Source: Anaeromyces robustus (taxonomy: Eukaryota; Neocallimastigomycota; Neocallimastigomycetes; Neocallimastigales; Neocallimastigaceae). From it: a stretch of 64,000 nt of DNA. The stretch covers positions 16,017 to 80,016 of the forward strand of contig MCFG01000331.1 of NCBI GenBank assembly GCA_002104895.1. The letters are read 5' to 3'. Under the pieces are notes generated by a model that worked only from the letters and a program-made list of their open reading frames with translations, was not told the DNA's origin and did not search any database. The position numbers and the translations under genes are program-made. Below, piece by piece: positions 41,945 to 52,364 of this stretch (the first letter of the stretch is position 1; every line of letters starts with the position of its first letter).

Positions 41945-42960
41945 TTAAATAAAATAAAATAAAATAAAATAAAATAGAAAAGAAGATTCCAATTTCTTAT
42001 TAAGATAATCGCGTTGAACAATATAACTATTAGTAATCTTTTTTATATCATCATCTTTAAGTGATTTATTTTGTTGATTTGAATCAATAATTTTATTTAA
42101 CGAATCAATTAAGCCCGTAAAAAATTGTACATTATTATTATAAGCATTTTTATATATATCTACTAAATTATATTGTAATATATCATTAACCCAATGATTT
42201 GTATATTCAAAGTCTCTAATAATCTTTTGTCCTTGACTTTTTTCATTATATTGATTTAAATTTCTTAAATATGTATGGAGTTCATCTAATTGTTTCGGCA
42301 AATTTGTATTTTTTTGATCATCGGACATTACCTCTATTATATAGTCTAATACATCAATATTTTTATTATCATTATCATTTTAACCTAATATGTACTTCCC
42401 ATTACCATTTATATTAACCCTATTAAGATCTACAACTCCTGAATTCTCATATTGATAACCTTCTACTGTATATCCTGAAATATATAATCCTAAATTAATA
42501 TTGTCAACTTGAGGAATATATTTTTTATTATTAAAACGCGCATCCCTAAATACTACTCCTGTTTTTATATTTAATTCTATTAAATCACTTTCAATATATT
42601 CTAAAGATTCAGTGTTGTAGACATATCTTTTATTAAAAAAATATTTATAGATTTCATATTCTTTTTTTCATTTTCAAATGAACAAAAATGTACATTCTTT
42701 ATGTTCATATTCTTAATAAATTCTTTACGATTTAACAATAAATTCAATTTACTTTTAACATTTTCATCAATTTTTGGTTCATTTTTGTTATTGTTTAATT
42801 TTGTAATAAGATCAGAATCATTTGTAACAGGAATACCTTTATGAAAAAAAATTTCATATTTAATTTCCGCAATTGTGTAACCAAAAAAAAAAAAATGGAG
42901 AAAATAGATAATAGATATAGATATTTTATTGAAAATTTTAAATAATAAATTAAAAATCAT
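41945..42960 (-). pseudogene. Secreted protein of unknown family, broken by a frameshift and a stop
   Basis: Read on the minus strand from ATG at 42960, the N-terminus is hydrophobic (IYFLHFFFFGYTIA), a likely signal peptide. About 90 residues of mixed sequence follow, to a stop at 42601. A one-base shift near 42625 opens RYVYNTESLEYIESDLIEL, then LGLYISGYTVEGYQYENSG and VVDLNRVNINGNGKYILG. An in-frame TAA at 42380-42382 comes next, and the same frame then resumes as a helical C-terminal part (MSDDQKNTNLPKQLDEL to 41945). The pieces are consistent with one former secreted protein of about 330 residues. I do not recognise the family. The C-terminal frame ends in an AAAAT array, so the original end is probably lost. 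Confidence 0.6.
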
Positions 42961-43273
42961 TTTAAAATAATAACATAAATTTAAGTTTGTTAAATGAATT
43001 TTATATATTTATTTATTTTTATAAATTGATTAATTATTATACAACATACAAAAAAATATATATACATGAATATAGATTAAATTAAATGCAATTAATAATA
43101 AATAATAAATAATAATAATTATTATATAATATTATAAATATTTTAATAAATATATATATTTAAAGAAATATATAAAAGAATTGTTAGTTGATTTGAAATA
43201 TTATAATATATATTTTAATTTTATCGTATTTATAAAATTATTATTAAAAATAATTATTATTTATAGTTAATCT
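42961..43273. other. Divergent spacer
   Basis: AT-only sequence between two divergently oriented broken genes. It would contain both promoters; nothing specific seen. Confidence 0.7.
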
Positions 43274-44786
43274 ATGTTGTCAATTAAGGAAGAAAATACA
43301 AAATTATTTTTCAAGGAATTAAATAACAATCCATGTAATATTGAATTACTATGTTCTCTTTCAAAAAAAGGAATATTTTTATTTGATATTTTATATAAAT
43401 ATGAAAATATAAAATATCATGAATGTGTGGTTGATTTGAGTTTAGAAAATAATCAATATTTTATGATATATAATGATAGACAATATAAAAGATTTATTGA
43501 ATTAATGAAATTATATAAGATTAAATCAAAAAAAAAATTGTTTTGCTATAGATTTATATTTTAAATTAGCAATACCTAATGAATTTTTTATATCAAAACT
43601 CATAAATGATGAAGATTTTTTAATTAATTTATATGATACAGAATTCACGGATTCAATATTTTATTTTTTGTTAAAATATAATTATATTCCATCTAGTATT
43701 TTTCAAATGTTTAACCGTGATTATTGTTACGAAAGTACTATTACTTATATTATTTTTATTGATATGATTTATTTAAAAAATGAACAATATGATTTAACAA
43801 AAATGAATAAATTCATAAATTCAATAGTATTTTTCAATTTAATAGAGTCGGATGTTGGTAGAAATATTGAAGGTTTAGAATTTATAATAAATAATATTAT
43901 TGATAAAATTGGAGTTAATTATTGCTACACTGAAATTCGTATTCATTATAACTATCCACTTGAAATATTAAATAAATATTCCAATAAATTATATAAACCA
44001 AATATTTTATATTTTAAACATCCAAATAAATATATTGAAAGTGTTATTAATAATAAATACGGAGATAGAGGTTTAAAGCATATACATACTTCTTTAAAAT
44101 ACAATGGAATTATCCCATCTATATATATAGATGAGTTGTGTCAACCTTTTGATATATATAAGAAACCTGAAACTTATAGTAATTATGAATTATTAAATGA
44201 TAATATATATAAAGAAAAAGATTGTAATCACTTAACATTATATGAGAATTCCGAATTATGGATGGGAAATAAAGATTTATTTAACTTAAACTTTAATATG
44301 AAAAAATATGTTTTTGACGACGACGACGACGATATATATGAATATTCTTATGAAATGTTACAAAATCTCAGAGATACATTCATAGAAAAATATTTAAATG
44401 ATATTGAATTATTAAAGATATTAAAAGACTATAATTATATTATTGATAAATATAACAATGATAATTTACTACAAAGTAATTATTTTTATTATATTTCAGT
44501 TAAATGTTGTATATTAGGATCGTTAATTTATAATAATCATAATAAATTTATTATTTACATATTAACTCAAATGATAAATCATTATGAACAGATTAACATG
44601 TATTATAAACCTCAAGAAAATAAAATATATTTTTACGATGGTGGAGGAAGAAGTGAATATTGGCCATATTCTTTAAGTGAAATGATATGGGAAACAGTTT
44701 GGGTAATGATAAATAAAAAATCACAAGATATATTTCGGTTTGATCCAAATACTAGAAATTTAGAAAGTATGTTAGAGTCTGATTAA
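43274..44786 (+). pseudogene. Unknown protein, split by an indel in a poly-A run
   Basis: Frame 1 (43274-43564, 96 aa) starts MLSIKEENTKLFFKELNNN. It ends just after a run of nine As (near 43528) that encodes the last Lys residues. The +1/-1 frame opens at that run (NCFAIDLYFKLAIPNEFFIS) and joins the second frame, which is open to 44786 (including LLKYNYIPSSIFQMFNRDY, MINHYEQINMYYKP and a last segment rich in aromatics, SEYWPYSLSEMIWETVWVM). An indel in the A-run is the obvious cause. The protein is all-helical-looking, with no signal peptide and no motif I recognise. It is loosely like the divergent N-terminal part of the ankyrin gene at 50403. A (GAC)5 run encodes six Asp at 44316-44333. 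Confidence 0.6.
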
Positions 44787-44870
44787 TATTAAAATTTTAA
44801 AGGTAATATTTTTTAATATTATATAAATTAAAAATTTCTGATAAATATTATATATAATAATAATAATAAC

Positions 44871-44922
<52 letters not shown>

Positions 44923-45232
44923 TGTAGAATATTTGAATATTATATATATATTTTAAAAATAATAATAATAAATTGTAGAATATTTGAATATTATATATAT
45001 TTTTTAAAAATAATAATAGTAAATTGTAGAATATTTGAATATTATATATATTTTTTAAACATAATAATATATAAAAATAAAAATTATATTTATTATTATG
45101 AAATGAATTTATTGTAATTATAAAATGATTTTTTTGTAGAAATTTTTTTATATTTAATAAAAATTAAATTATTTAAATATTAGTTTTATTATATTTAACA
45201 TATTATAATAAATATTACAATTTAGATAATAG
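44787..45232. other. Spacer holding an AAT array and a minisatellite
   Basis: Contains (AAT)n at about 44855-44921 and the 52-bp repeat listed below. No gene. Confidence 0.8.
44915..45066. repeat. Three-copy minisatellite, unit about 52 bp
   Basis: Three tandem copies share the core TTGTAGAATATTTGAATATT, each followed by a TA run and T/A tract. Copies differ by one substitution (AATAGTAAA) and small length changes. Confidence 0.95.
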
Positions 45233-46492
45233 ATGAAGTTAATTATTTATTCGATTTATATATTCTTTGCCAATTATATTTTAGCCAAAGAATTAAAGAA
45301 AGAGTCTAGAGTATTTTGCCGTTACAATTATAAAGGGATAACAGAAGTTTATGATCCAGCCTATTTTAATGAAAAGGGTAAAATCGTATTGCTAAAACAA
45401 TTGAAGAATATGCTAGGGTATTAGGTCCTACTTGGCATGGTATGTCTTGGTGTGGTAATAATACAATGGTTAATAGTATTGGTATTTATTATGATATATC
45501 TAAAATTCAAAATAAATTAAGAAAAAGAACTGATAAAAATACAAATAAAGAAACACCTCTAGAACCAAATAATACCGATCAATTGACAATCCTTTTTCGA
45601 GAGGAGATAATACAATCGACGATTATAAAAATCGAACAGAAGTTTATATTGATAGAATTTATGATAAATTAAAAAATGGTAATAAAAAGTATATTCCATT
45701 AGTAAGTCAAAGTCCTGAATTTAATCCTTATCATAAATCCTTAATTAGGGGCATTGATCGTGCACCAAATATTAGATATGCTACTGGAATAAATTTTTCA
45801 GAATCAATTAATTCTATTATTAGTAGTATTCCAGAAGGTGTAACTAAATGTGCATCAGTAAATAACTGTGCAGGATGTACTGTTGTTTGTAATGTTCTTA
45901 TTTCCGCTACAAATGAAAAACAATATTCTATTACTAATTCCAGTGGAAATATTTCAACACATACAATAGGTGATGTTAATAATAATACAGACACTTTAAC
46001 TGATGAAATATCTAATACTATTGAAGTAGCATCCACATTAACTCACACTGATAGTATTACACAATCAGATACTGATTCAAAATTATTGATAATAATAATA
46101 GAGTCATTTGGAGTAATTGGTTTGTAAGAAAAAATAATTACCATAGAAGATATGTAGAACCATTAGTTTATTCAATATCATCATGTAATGAAGAACTTAG
46201 ATTACCATATATATTTAATATGTATAGTTATGAACAACCAAACCATGATAATATACAAGTTGATCCATATTTTAATAATTTATTGCCCAGAGAAAAGTTA
46301 AGATTTGAACATAATGATGAAGCGTATTTGAAATTAACTGATACGGAATTGATTTGGAATAATTTTGTTAAAAATGAAACAATTGCTACTTGTTCAAAAA
46401 TTAAAGAATTAAAATTATTAGATAATGGTTTATTTTTATATTGTGAAGATAAAACTGAAACTATAGCTTCATTGAATAATAATAATAAATAA
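45233..46492 (+). pseudogene. Secreted DPxY/CGNNT-module protein, copy 2 (multiple frameshifts)
   Basis: A signal peptide (MKLIIYSIYIFFANYILA) and VFCRYNYKGITEVYDPAYF start the gene. A missing base near 45388 shifts frame; the continuation reads IEEYARVLGPTWHGMSWCGN then NNTMVNSIGIYYDISK. Near 45590 a second shift leads into IPLVSQSPEFNPYHKSLIRG, then VTKCASVNNCAGCTVVCNVL and a Ser/Thr/Asp-rich stretch. A third shift near 46090 leads to the last frame (ELRLPYIFNMYSYEQPN, NETIATCSKIKELKLL) ending 46492. The middle aligns with copy 3 (NPYHPALIKI, FEDCASITREPDSVISCTV), which confirms the paralogy. Original length would be about 415 residues. The C-terminal 120 residues are not present in the other two copies. 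Extracellular role unknown. Confidence 0.75.
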
Positions 46493-47117
46493 AAAAAAAT
46501 AAAAACAAAAATAAAATAATAAATAAAAATAAAAATATTATAATGTAATAAAAACAAAATATAATAAAAAAATAAAATAAAAATAAAATAAAAATAAAAA
46601 CAAAATAGAATAAAATAAATAATGAGGTAAAAAAAAATAATTAAAAATATAAAAGTAATATAAAATAAAATAGAATAAATTCTATTACGTTTTATATATA
46701 TATATATAGTTAAAAAGTAAGATATCTAAATAAATTAGATATTATTTAAAATTATATATCGTATTTTTATTTTTTTAATTTTTTTTTTTTTTTTTAAACT
46801 AGATAAATATTTTTTTTGTTTAAATTTATTAATTTAAATTGTATTCATATGAATTTATAAAGTAATAAATAAGATGTTTTATTTTTATTTTTATTTTTTG
46901 ACTTGTTATTATGCTGAAGACATAGTAGTACTATAAAACTAGTTTTTATATATATATTGTTTTTTTGTTTTTTATATTAGTAAAAATATTATTTATAAAA
47001 AAATAATAATAAAGTTTTTTTATAAATAATCTAATTAACAATTATAATATTAAATATTGAATATAAAATTATTTTTTTAAAAAAAAAAAATAAAAAACTT
47101 CAAACAAATATATTAAA
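46493..47117. other. Spacer, AT-rich
   Basis: AAAAT-like and TA repeats; no gene seen. Confidence 0.75.
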
Positions 47118-48009
47118 ATGTTTTTTAAATTATTTATCATCTTTAGCGTTTTAAACAAAATTATCTCTTTACCTGGAGGTTCAAATAGCAATAATAATAA
47201 TGCGGCTATTTGGATATACAATGAATATCTAGATAGTTGTTTATATGGTACAAAATTTTCAGTGGAGACATTAATTTATGAAACTTGTGATAATAGAAAA
47301 AATTAATAAATGGTATATTGATGAAAATGATTATGGCATCATTTTAAGATCTGCCATTAATCCTGATATATGTATATCAGTTATTACCAATGAAAACGTA
47401 TTAGATAACTGTGGCGGAAATAATATTATGTATTATAATAAAGGTTCCAAATTTATCAACAGTGATGATGGTATGTGCTTAGGCGTTAATGATGATGAGG
47501 ATTACTTAACATTAAATAATTGTAATAGAAATAACAAAAAAATATTATGGGAAATATCAGAGAGTAAACCTACTGTTACAACAACAACTACTACTACTAC
47601 TACAATAAATTCCACTCCAACTTCTAAACCAGTATAGATATATAATGAATATGCTGATAAATGTTTGTATGGTCCCGAATATGATGATGAAATTCCAACT
47701 TATGAAAATTGTGATAATAGTTAAATCTAAATGGGAAATTCCTGTTTCAGGAGATCTTTTCTTTAAATCGGTAGAATATGGTTGGTGTATTGCTAATACT
47801 GTACCAAGTACAGGTGGTCTTAATATGAGTTTTTGTAAAAGTGAAGATATTCTTATGAGAGATAGTTTCTCTTTAAGTACTATAAGACCTCCATATGATG
47901 TGAATTTATGTATGGGTATCTTAATTCAGGTAGTGCTACTGAAACTCGTTTAAATATGAATAAATGTAAGGTTAGTTATGGAACTTTCTATTTCATTATT
48001 ACTAAATAA
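47118..48009 (+). pseudogene. Secreted protein with two beta-trefoil-like (ricin-B-lectin-like) repeats, frameshifted
   Basis: A signal peptide (MFFKLFIIFSVLNKIISL) is followed by two homologous domains separated by a Thr-rich linker. Domain 1 has IYNEYLDSCLYG, ETCDN, NKWYIDEND, then GMCLGVNDDEDYLTLNNCN and KILWEI. Domain 2 has IYNEYADKCLYG, ENCDN, SKWEIPVSG, GWCIANTVPS and LNMSFC. The CLG...L..C...W pattern resembles the QxW carbohydrate-binding trefoil fold (inference, not certain). The gene is broken in at least four places: a frameshift after CDN in domain 1, an in-frame TAG at 47635, a frameshift after CDN in domain 2, and another near 47915. The last codons overlap the decayed tail of the convergent ankyrin gene. 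Confidence 0.65.
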
Positions 48010-50403
48010 AATATTACTATTTGGGTTATTATTTACTTTATTTTTATATAAATTAGAAATATTACTTTCCATACTTTTAGATAATCTTAATCTTTGTTCA
48101 ACTGTTAAATCAATATTATTATAATCAGAATATTCTTTTATTTTATCAAATATATCCTGTTTTAATAATTCATTAACATTTTTAATCTGAGTTTTTTATC
48201 ATTGCTAAGACTATTAAAATTTGAAGTTCCTCTTATTTATTCACATTTATTTAAATAATCAAGAATAATATTATTATTACTATAACTATTTGCACCAGTA
48301 AATAATTGAATAAAAGAAGTAGCATGATTATTTAAATTATTATTATTATTATCAAAAATAGAAAGAGGTTTATAAAAATATACTTCTTTTGAAGCAAATT
48401 TCTCGTCTACTTTATATTTTATATTACCTTCACTTTTTGTAGTTTTAATTACTGTAATAGGATGAGCAGTAGTTAATTTAATACCATCATTTATTAATAG
48501 ATGATATCTTTCAATACCATTAATTATACTTTTGAAAATACTAAAATTGATATAATTTTCATTGTTATGTTTTGTAAAATAATTTTTGCATATATCATCA
48601 TTTCTACATTCATTGAAAATTTTTTCTAAATCTTTATTATCAATAACATCTAGAGGTTCATTAATATAACTTGTTTCACCAATATGGTCTAAATTTCTAT
48701 AATTTGTTTCTCCAGTGATTTTCGGAAAATCGAGAGAACTATCCTTCATATATTTTATAATTTCATTAATGTAATGATTAGCTCCAACTTTTTTATCTTT
48801 TGAATAGATATATAATTTTTTTATATAATTATCTGAAAATAATGAAGGGGACTCATTTAAATCTCCATTTGAATTTAATAATTCCGCAATTATATCTTTA
48901 TTTCTTAAATTTAAGCGAATATTTTCAATCATCATATCAGCATCATTATTATCAATAATACTATCTACTCCTAATTCATTAATGATATTTTTCATTAATG
49001 GAAATAATTCTTCCTTAAAAAAACTCTCTGCTTCATCTTTACTAAGTCTTCTTAATTCCTTTACTTATAACAAATTCTGTACCATCAATATTACCTATGT
49101 ATCTTTCATGTCCTTTTAACTTTGTTTTAGCAGTGGTTATATCTAAAAAATCTCCATTAAATTTATTATAATTCATAGTATAATCTCCGTTTGCATTATT
49201 TTTTTTTGATACTGAAAATCGATAAATATCTTTTTCAATATTATTGCTGTTATTATCAGTATATGTAACAATAAAATGATATTTATCATCGCTCTCTTTA
49301 ATTAACGAATATTCTGGATTTCCATATTTAAATAAATTATAGCATTCCGATTTTCTGTAACATAACCTTGATATTGTTCTAAATTCATCAAGATATTTTA
49401 AATCACTATTACTAGTAATTTCTGTATCAGTATTATCAATTGGTCTAAAGTTAGATTTATATTTTATAGAATTTCTAAATTTTTCATCATTTTCTTTATA
49501 TTTATCATCATTATAACCATACTTATAAAATGAAAGTAAATCTAGTTCATTATTATCATTAACTAATCTTAAGCCGAAATGGTTAAGTGCCGTATTTCCA
49601 TCTTTATCTTTTATAAAAACATATGCTCCTTTTTTTATAAAATAATATACAGTATGTGTATTATTTAAATGACATAATTCCATTAATGGAGTTTTTCCAT
49701 TTTTATTTCTTTCATTAATATCAAACCCTATACTAAGTAAAAAATCCAATACATTTAATTCAATATTTTTATAAATACCTAAATATTTAGAATAAATATA
49801 CAGAGCTGTATTACCTTCATTATCTTTTATAAATGGATTTGCACCATTCCTATATAATATATATGGTACACCATGATTACAATTACTAATTTTACAATTT
49901 AAAAAAAAAGCAGTTTCACCCTTATTATTTTTAATATTTAAATCTGCTCCATAATTAATTAATAATTTCATTGCTTTCATACTTACATAAAAAGTAGCAG
50001 TATGTAAAGATGTAACTGTTTCATCTATTTTGTAGCATACATATTCACATTTTGTAAAATAATAATTATATTTTTCAGAAATTTTATTTTCTATTTGGAA
50101 ATTAATATATAAATTTAATTTATCTTCTTTAGATATTATTTTTTTAAAATTTTCTTTCGAAATTGCAATTTTATTTTTATAATATAAAAGTAATTTTATA
50201 ATAATATTATTATCATATTTAAATAAAACATTAAATAAATTCTTTAAAATATCATTATGATTATATTTAACTAATATACATATTAATAATCTTATTTGAT
50301 ATAAAGAAATTATTTCATTGTCGTTATAAATTTTAAATTTTTTAAGAAGATTAATTATTAATTTATTATTGTAATTAGTATTATATTGATTAACAAAATT
50401 CAT
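47997..50403 (-). pseudogene. Ankyrin-repeat protein, frameshifted and with a decayed 3' end
   Basis: The main frame (50403-49042, 453 aa) has a helical N-terminus. Ankyrin repeats then run from about residue 130 to 290 (TSLHTATFYVSMKAMKLLIN, YGADLNIKNNKGETAFF, GNTALYIYSKYLG, FDINERNKNGKTPLMELC, KDGNTALNHFG). A non-ankyrin domain follows (FRTISRLCYRKSECYNLF, YHFIVTYTDNN, ERYIGNIDGTEFVISKG). One base near 49045 breaks the frame. The next frame reads LSKDEAESFFKEELFPLMK and continues to a TAA at 48237. Beyond that stop, further in-frame and shifted fragments (TQIKNVNELLKQDIFDKIKE, LTVEQRLRLSKSMESN) persist to about 48000. The second domain repeats a pattern of the first (KSECYNLF / NDDICKNYF; TAKTKLKG / IKLTTAHP), suggesting an internal duplication. 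There is no signal peptide, so it is probably a cytosolic adaptor type. Confidence 0.75.
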
Positions 50404-50888
50404 TCCTTATAATAAATCAAAAAGCAATAAATTTAACTAAATCTTTACTTATATTTATAAAATAATGGAATTAATAAATCATTTTATTTAAACAATTTTT
50501 TCTTAATTTAATAGTGTCTGTTTATATAAAATACCATAATTTTTTTTTATTTATATTTATAAAAATAAATAATATTTATTTATAAATTATCAGAAATATA
50601 AATACTAAAATATATATCATAGATATATTTTAACGAAATATAATTAAATATCAAACCACAATAGTATAATTAAATATTTATTATTATAGGAACAATTGTT
50701 AAATAAATATTAAATTTAAAAAACTTTTTTATTAAAACGAGTTTTTACTTATATATATATATATATATAAATATTCATTCATTCATTCATTTATTTATTT
50801 ATTTATTTATATATTTATTTATTTTTACATTTATATATTTATATATTTATATATTTAATTAATTAATTAATTAATTAATTAATTAATT

Positions 50889-50933
<45 letters not shown>

Positions 50934-51206
50934 TTAAATACATTAAAAAATTATAATTTTTTTAAACATATTATATTGTGAACAATGTGCCTTTTAATTA
51001 AATTTACATCCACTTTTAAAATTTTATATAAAACATTAAAATAAAATATATATAATAAGGAAGTACAATAATATTTTTATTAAAAAATTTTAATGAACAT
51101 TGATATTAAAGTAATTAAATATTTTAAAAATATTTAAAAGATTTTAAATTGATTTTTATTCGATTTTTTAAAAAAAAAAATTAAAGTTATTTTAATAAAA
51201 TTTAAT
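50404..51206. other. Divergent spacer with ATTC/TTTA/AATT arrays
   Basis: Short ATTC, TTTA and AATT tetranucleotide arrays occupy about 50774-50935. No gene seen. Confidence 0.75.
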
Positions 51207-52364
51207 ATGTTATTATTAAAATATTTGTTATTTATTACTAGCATCACAGCTAGTAGTAGTAAAACAGTTTCAAATACCACAGCTAGTAATAGTAAAACAG
51301 TTTCAAATGTTGAAACTAAAAATTCAAAAATATCAAAGAATGATATACATAGTGATTCACATTTGGAAACAACAAATGTTACAAAAAATAGTATGATCAA
51401 AATATTTGATCCATACTATGTTGATTCTTGTAATAATACAATCTATTTTGATAACATTGAAGATTATGCTAGATATATCGGTCCGGATTGGTTCGGTGTA
51501 GGTTATTGTGGTAATAATACAGTAGTTAATAATGTTGGAAGTTATTTCAAAGTTTCTGAAAATAAAAAAAGTAAAAGAGAAAAGGTGGAGATTAAAAATA
51601 TAAATCAAAAAGAATATGATATATATGAAAACGAAGATGATAAAAATGAAAATATGGAAGATAATACGTATGACGATGAAGATGAATTGTCTATTTACAG
51701 AGCACGTACTAAAGAAGATTATAAAAAAGAAATTAAAAAACTATATGAAAATTTTATAGAAAATGGTATGAAAAGTATTTCACTAACGAGTAAAAATCCT
51801 GCGTATAATCCGTATCATCCTGCATTAATTAAAATTAAAGATATAAATGAAAATGAAATTAATTATATTATTACAATGGGAATGCCTTATGAAGTAGATA
51901 AATCATTATATGAGGAATTAATTAAAGATGGACAATCTAAATTTGAAGATTGTGCAAGCATTACTCGTGAACCTGATTCCGTTATTTCATGTACTGTTGC
52001 TTATACAGACGATATTCAAAATACTATTAGTATATCTAATAATGATGGAAAATCGTATCATAAATCGTATAGAAAAGTTTATAGTAAAGGTGATGCGACT
52101 ACAAAAGAAATTAGTGAATCACTTCAATTAGCTAATGCTCTTTCTTATAGTAAATCTACTCATGAAAGTGATACAAGTGGGTATACGGAATCTCTTGAAA
52201 AAGTACATAATGTCATTGATTCCGAAAGTTTAGCTAGAACCCAGAGTAAAGAAAATACTCATATGGAATCTACAGAACATACTACTTCTCATATGAGTGA
52301 AGAACATGCTCATACACTTACTAATAGTAAAGAAATAACTGATGAAACCAACTTCAATAAGTAA
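51207..52364 (+). CDS. Secreted DPxY/CGNNT-module protein, copy 3, probably 3'-truncated
   Basis: A 385-residue open frame. The signal peptide is at about 1-16 (LLLKYLLFITSITA). Two copies of a (S/T)ASxSKTVSN repeat and a Ser/Thr/Asn spacer follow. The module is IKIFDPYYVDSC, IEDYARYIGPDWFGVGYCGN, NTVVNNVGSYFKV. An acidic linker and a middle domain (YRARTKEDYKKEIKKLYENF, NPAYNPYHPALIKI, FEDCASITREPDSVISCTVA) lead to a Ser/Thr/His-rich end (ESTEHTTSHMSEEHAHTL). Compared with copy 2 it lacks the last 120 residues. The stop lies where the sequence texture changes abruptly, so the 3' end was probably lost there. It is the only member of the three without an internal break. It was probably exported to the cell surface or medium; function unknown. 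Confidence 0.7.
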   Translation: MLLLKYLLFITSITASSSKTVSNTTASNSKTVSNVETKNSKISKNDIHSDSHLETTNVTKNSMIKIFDPYYVDSCNNTIYFDNIEDYARYIGPDWFGVGYCGNNTVVNNVGSYFKVSENKKSKREKVEIKNINQKEYDIYENEDDKNENMEDNTYDDEDELSIYRARTKEDYKKEIKKLYENFIENGMKSISLTSKNPAYNPYHPALIKIKDINENEINYIITMGMPYEVDKSLYEELIKDGQSKFEDCASITREPDSVISCTVAYTDDIQNTISISNNDGKSYHKSYRKVYSKGDATTKEISESLQLANALSYSKSTHESDTSGYTESLEKVHNVIDSESLARTQSKENTHMESTEHTTSHMSEEHAHTLTNSKEITDETNFNK

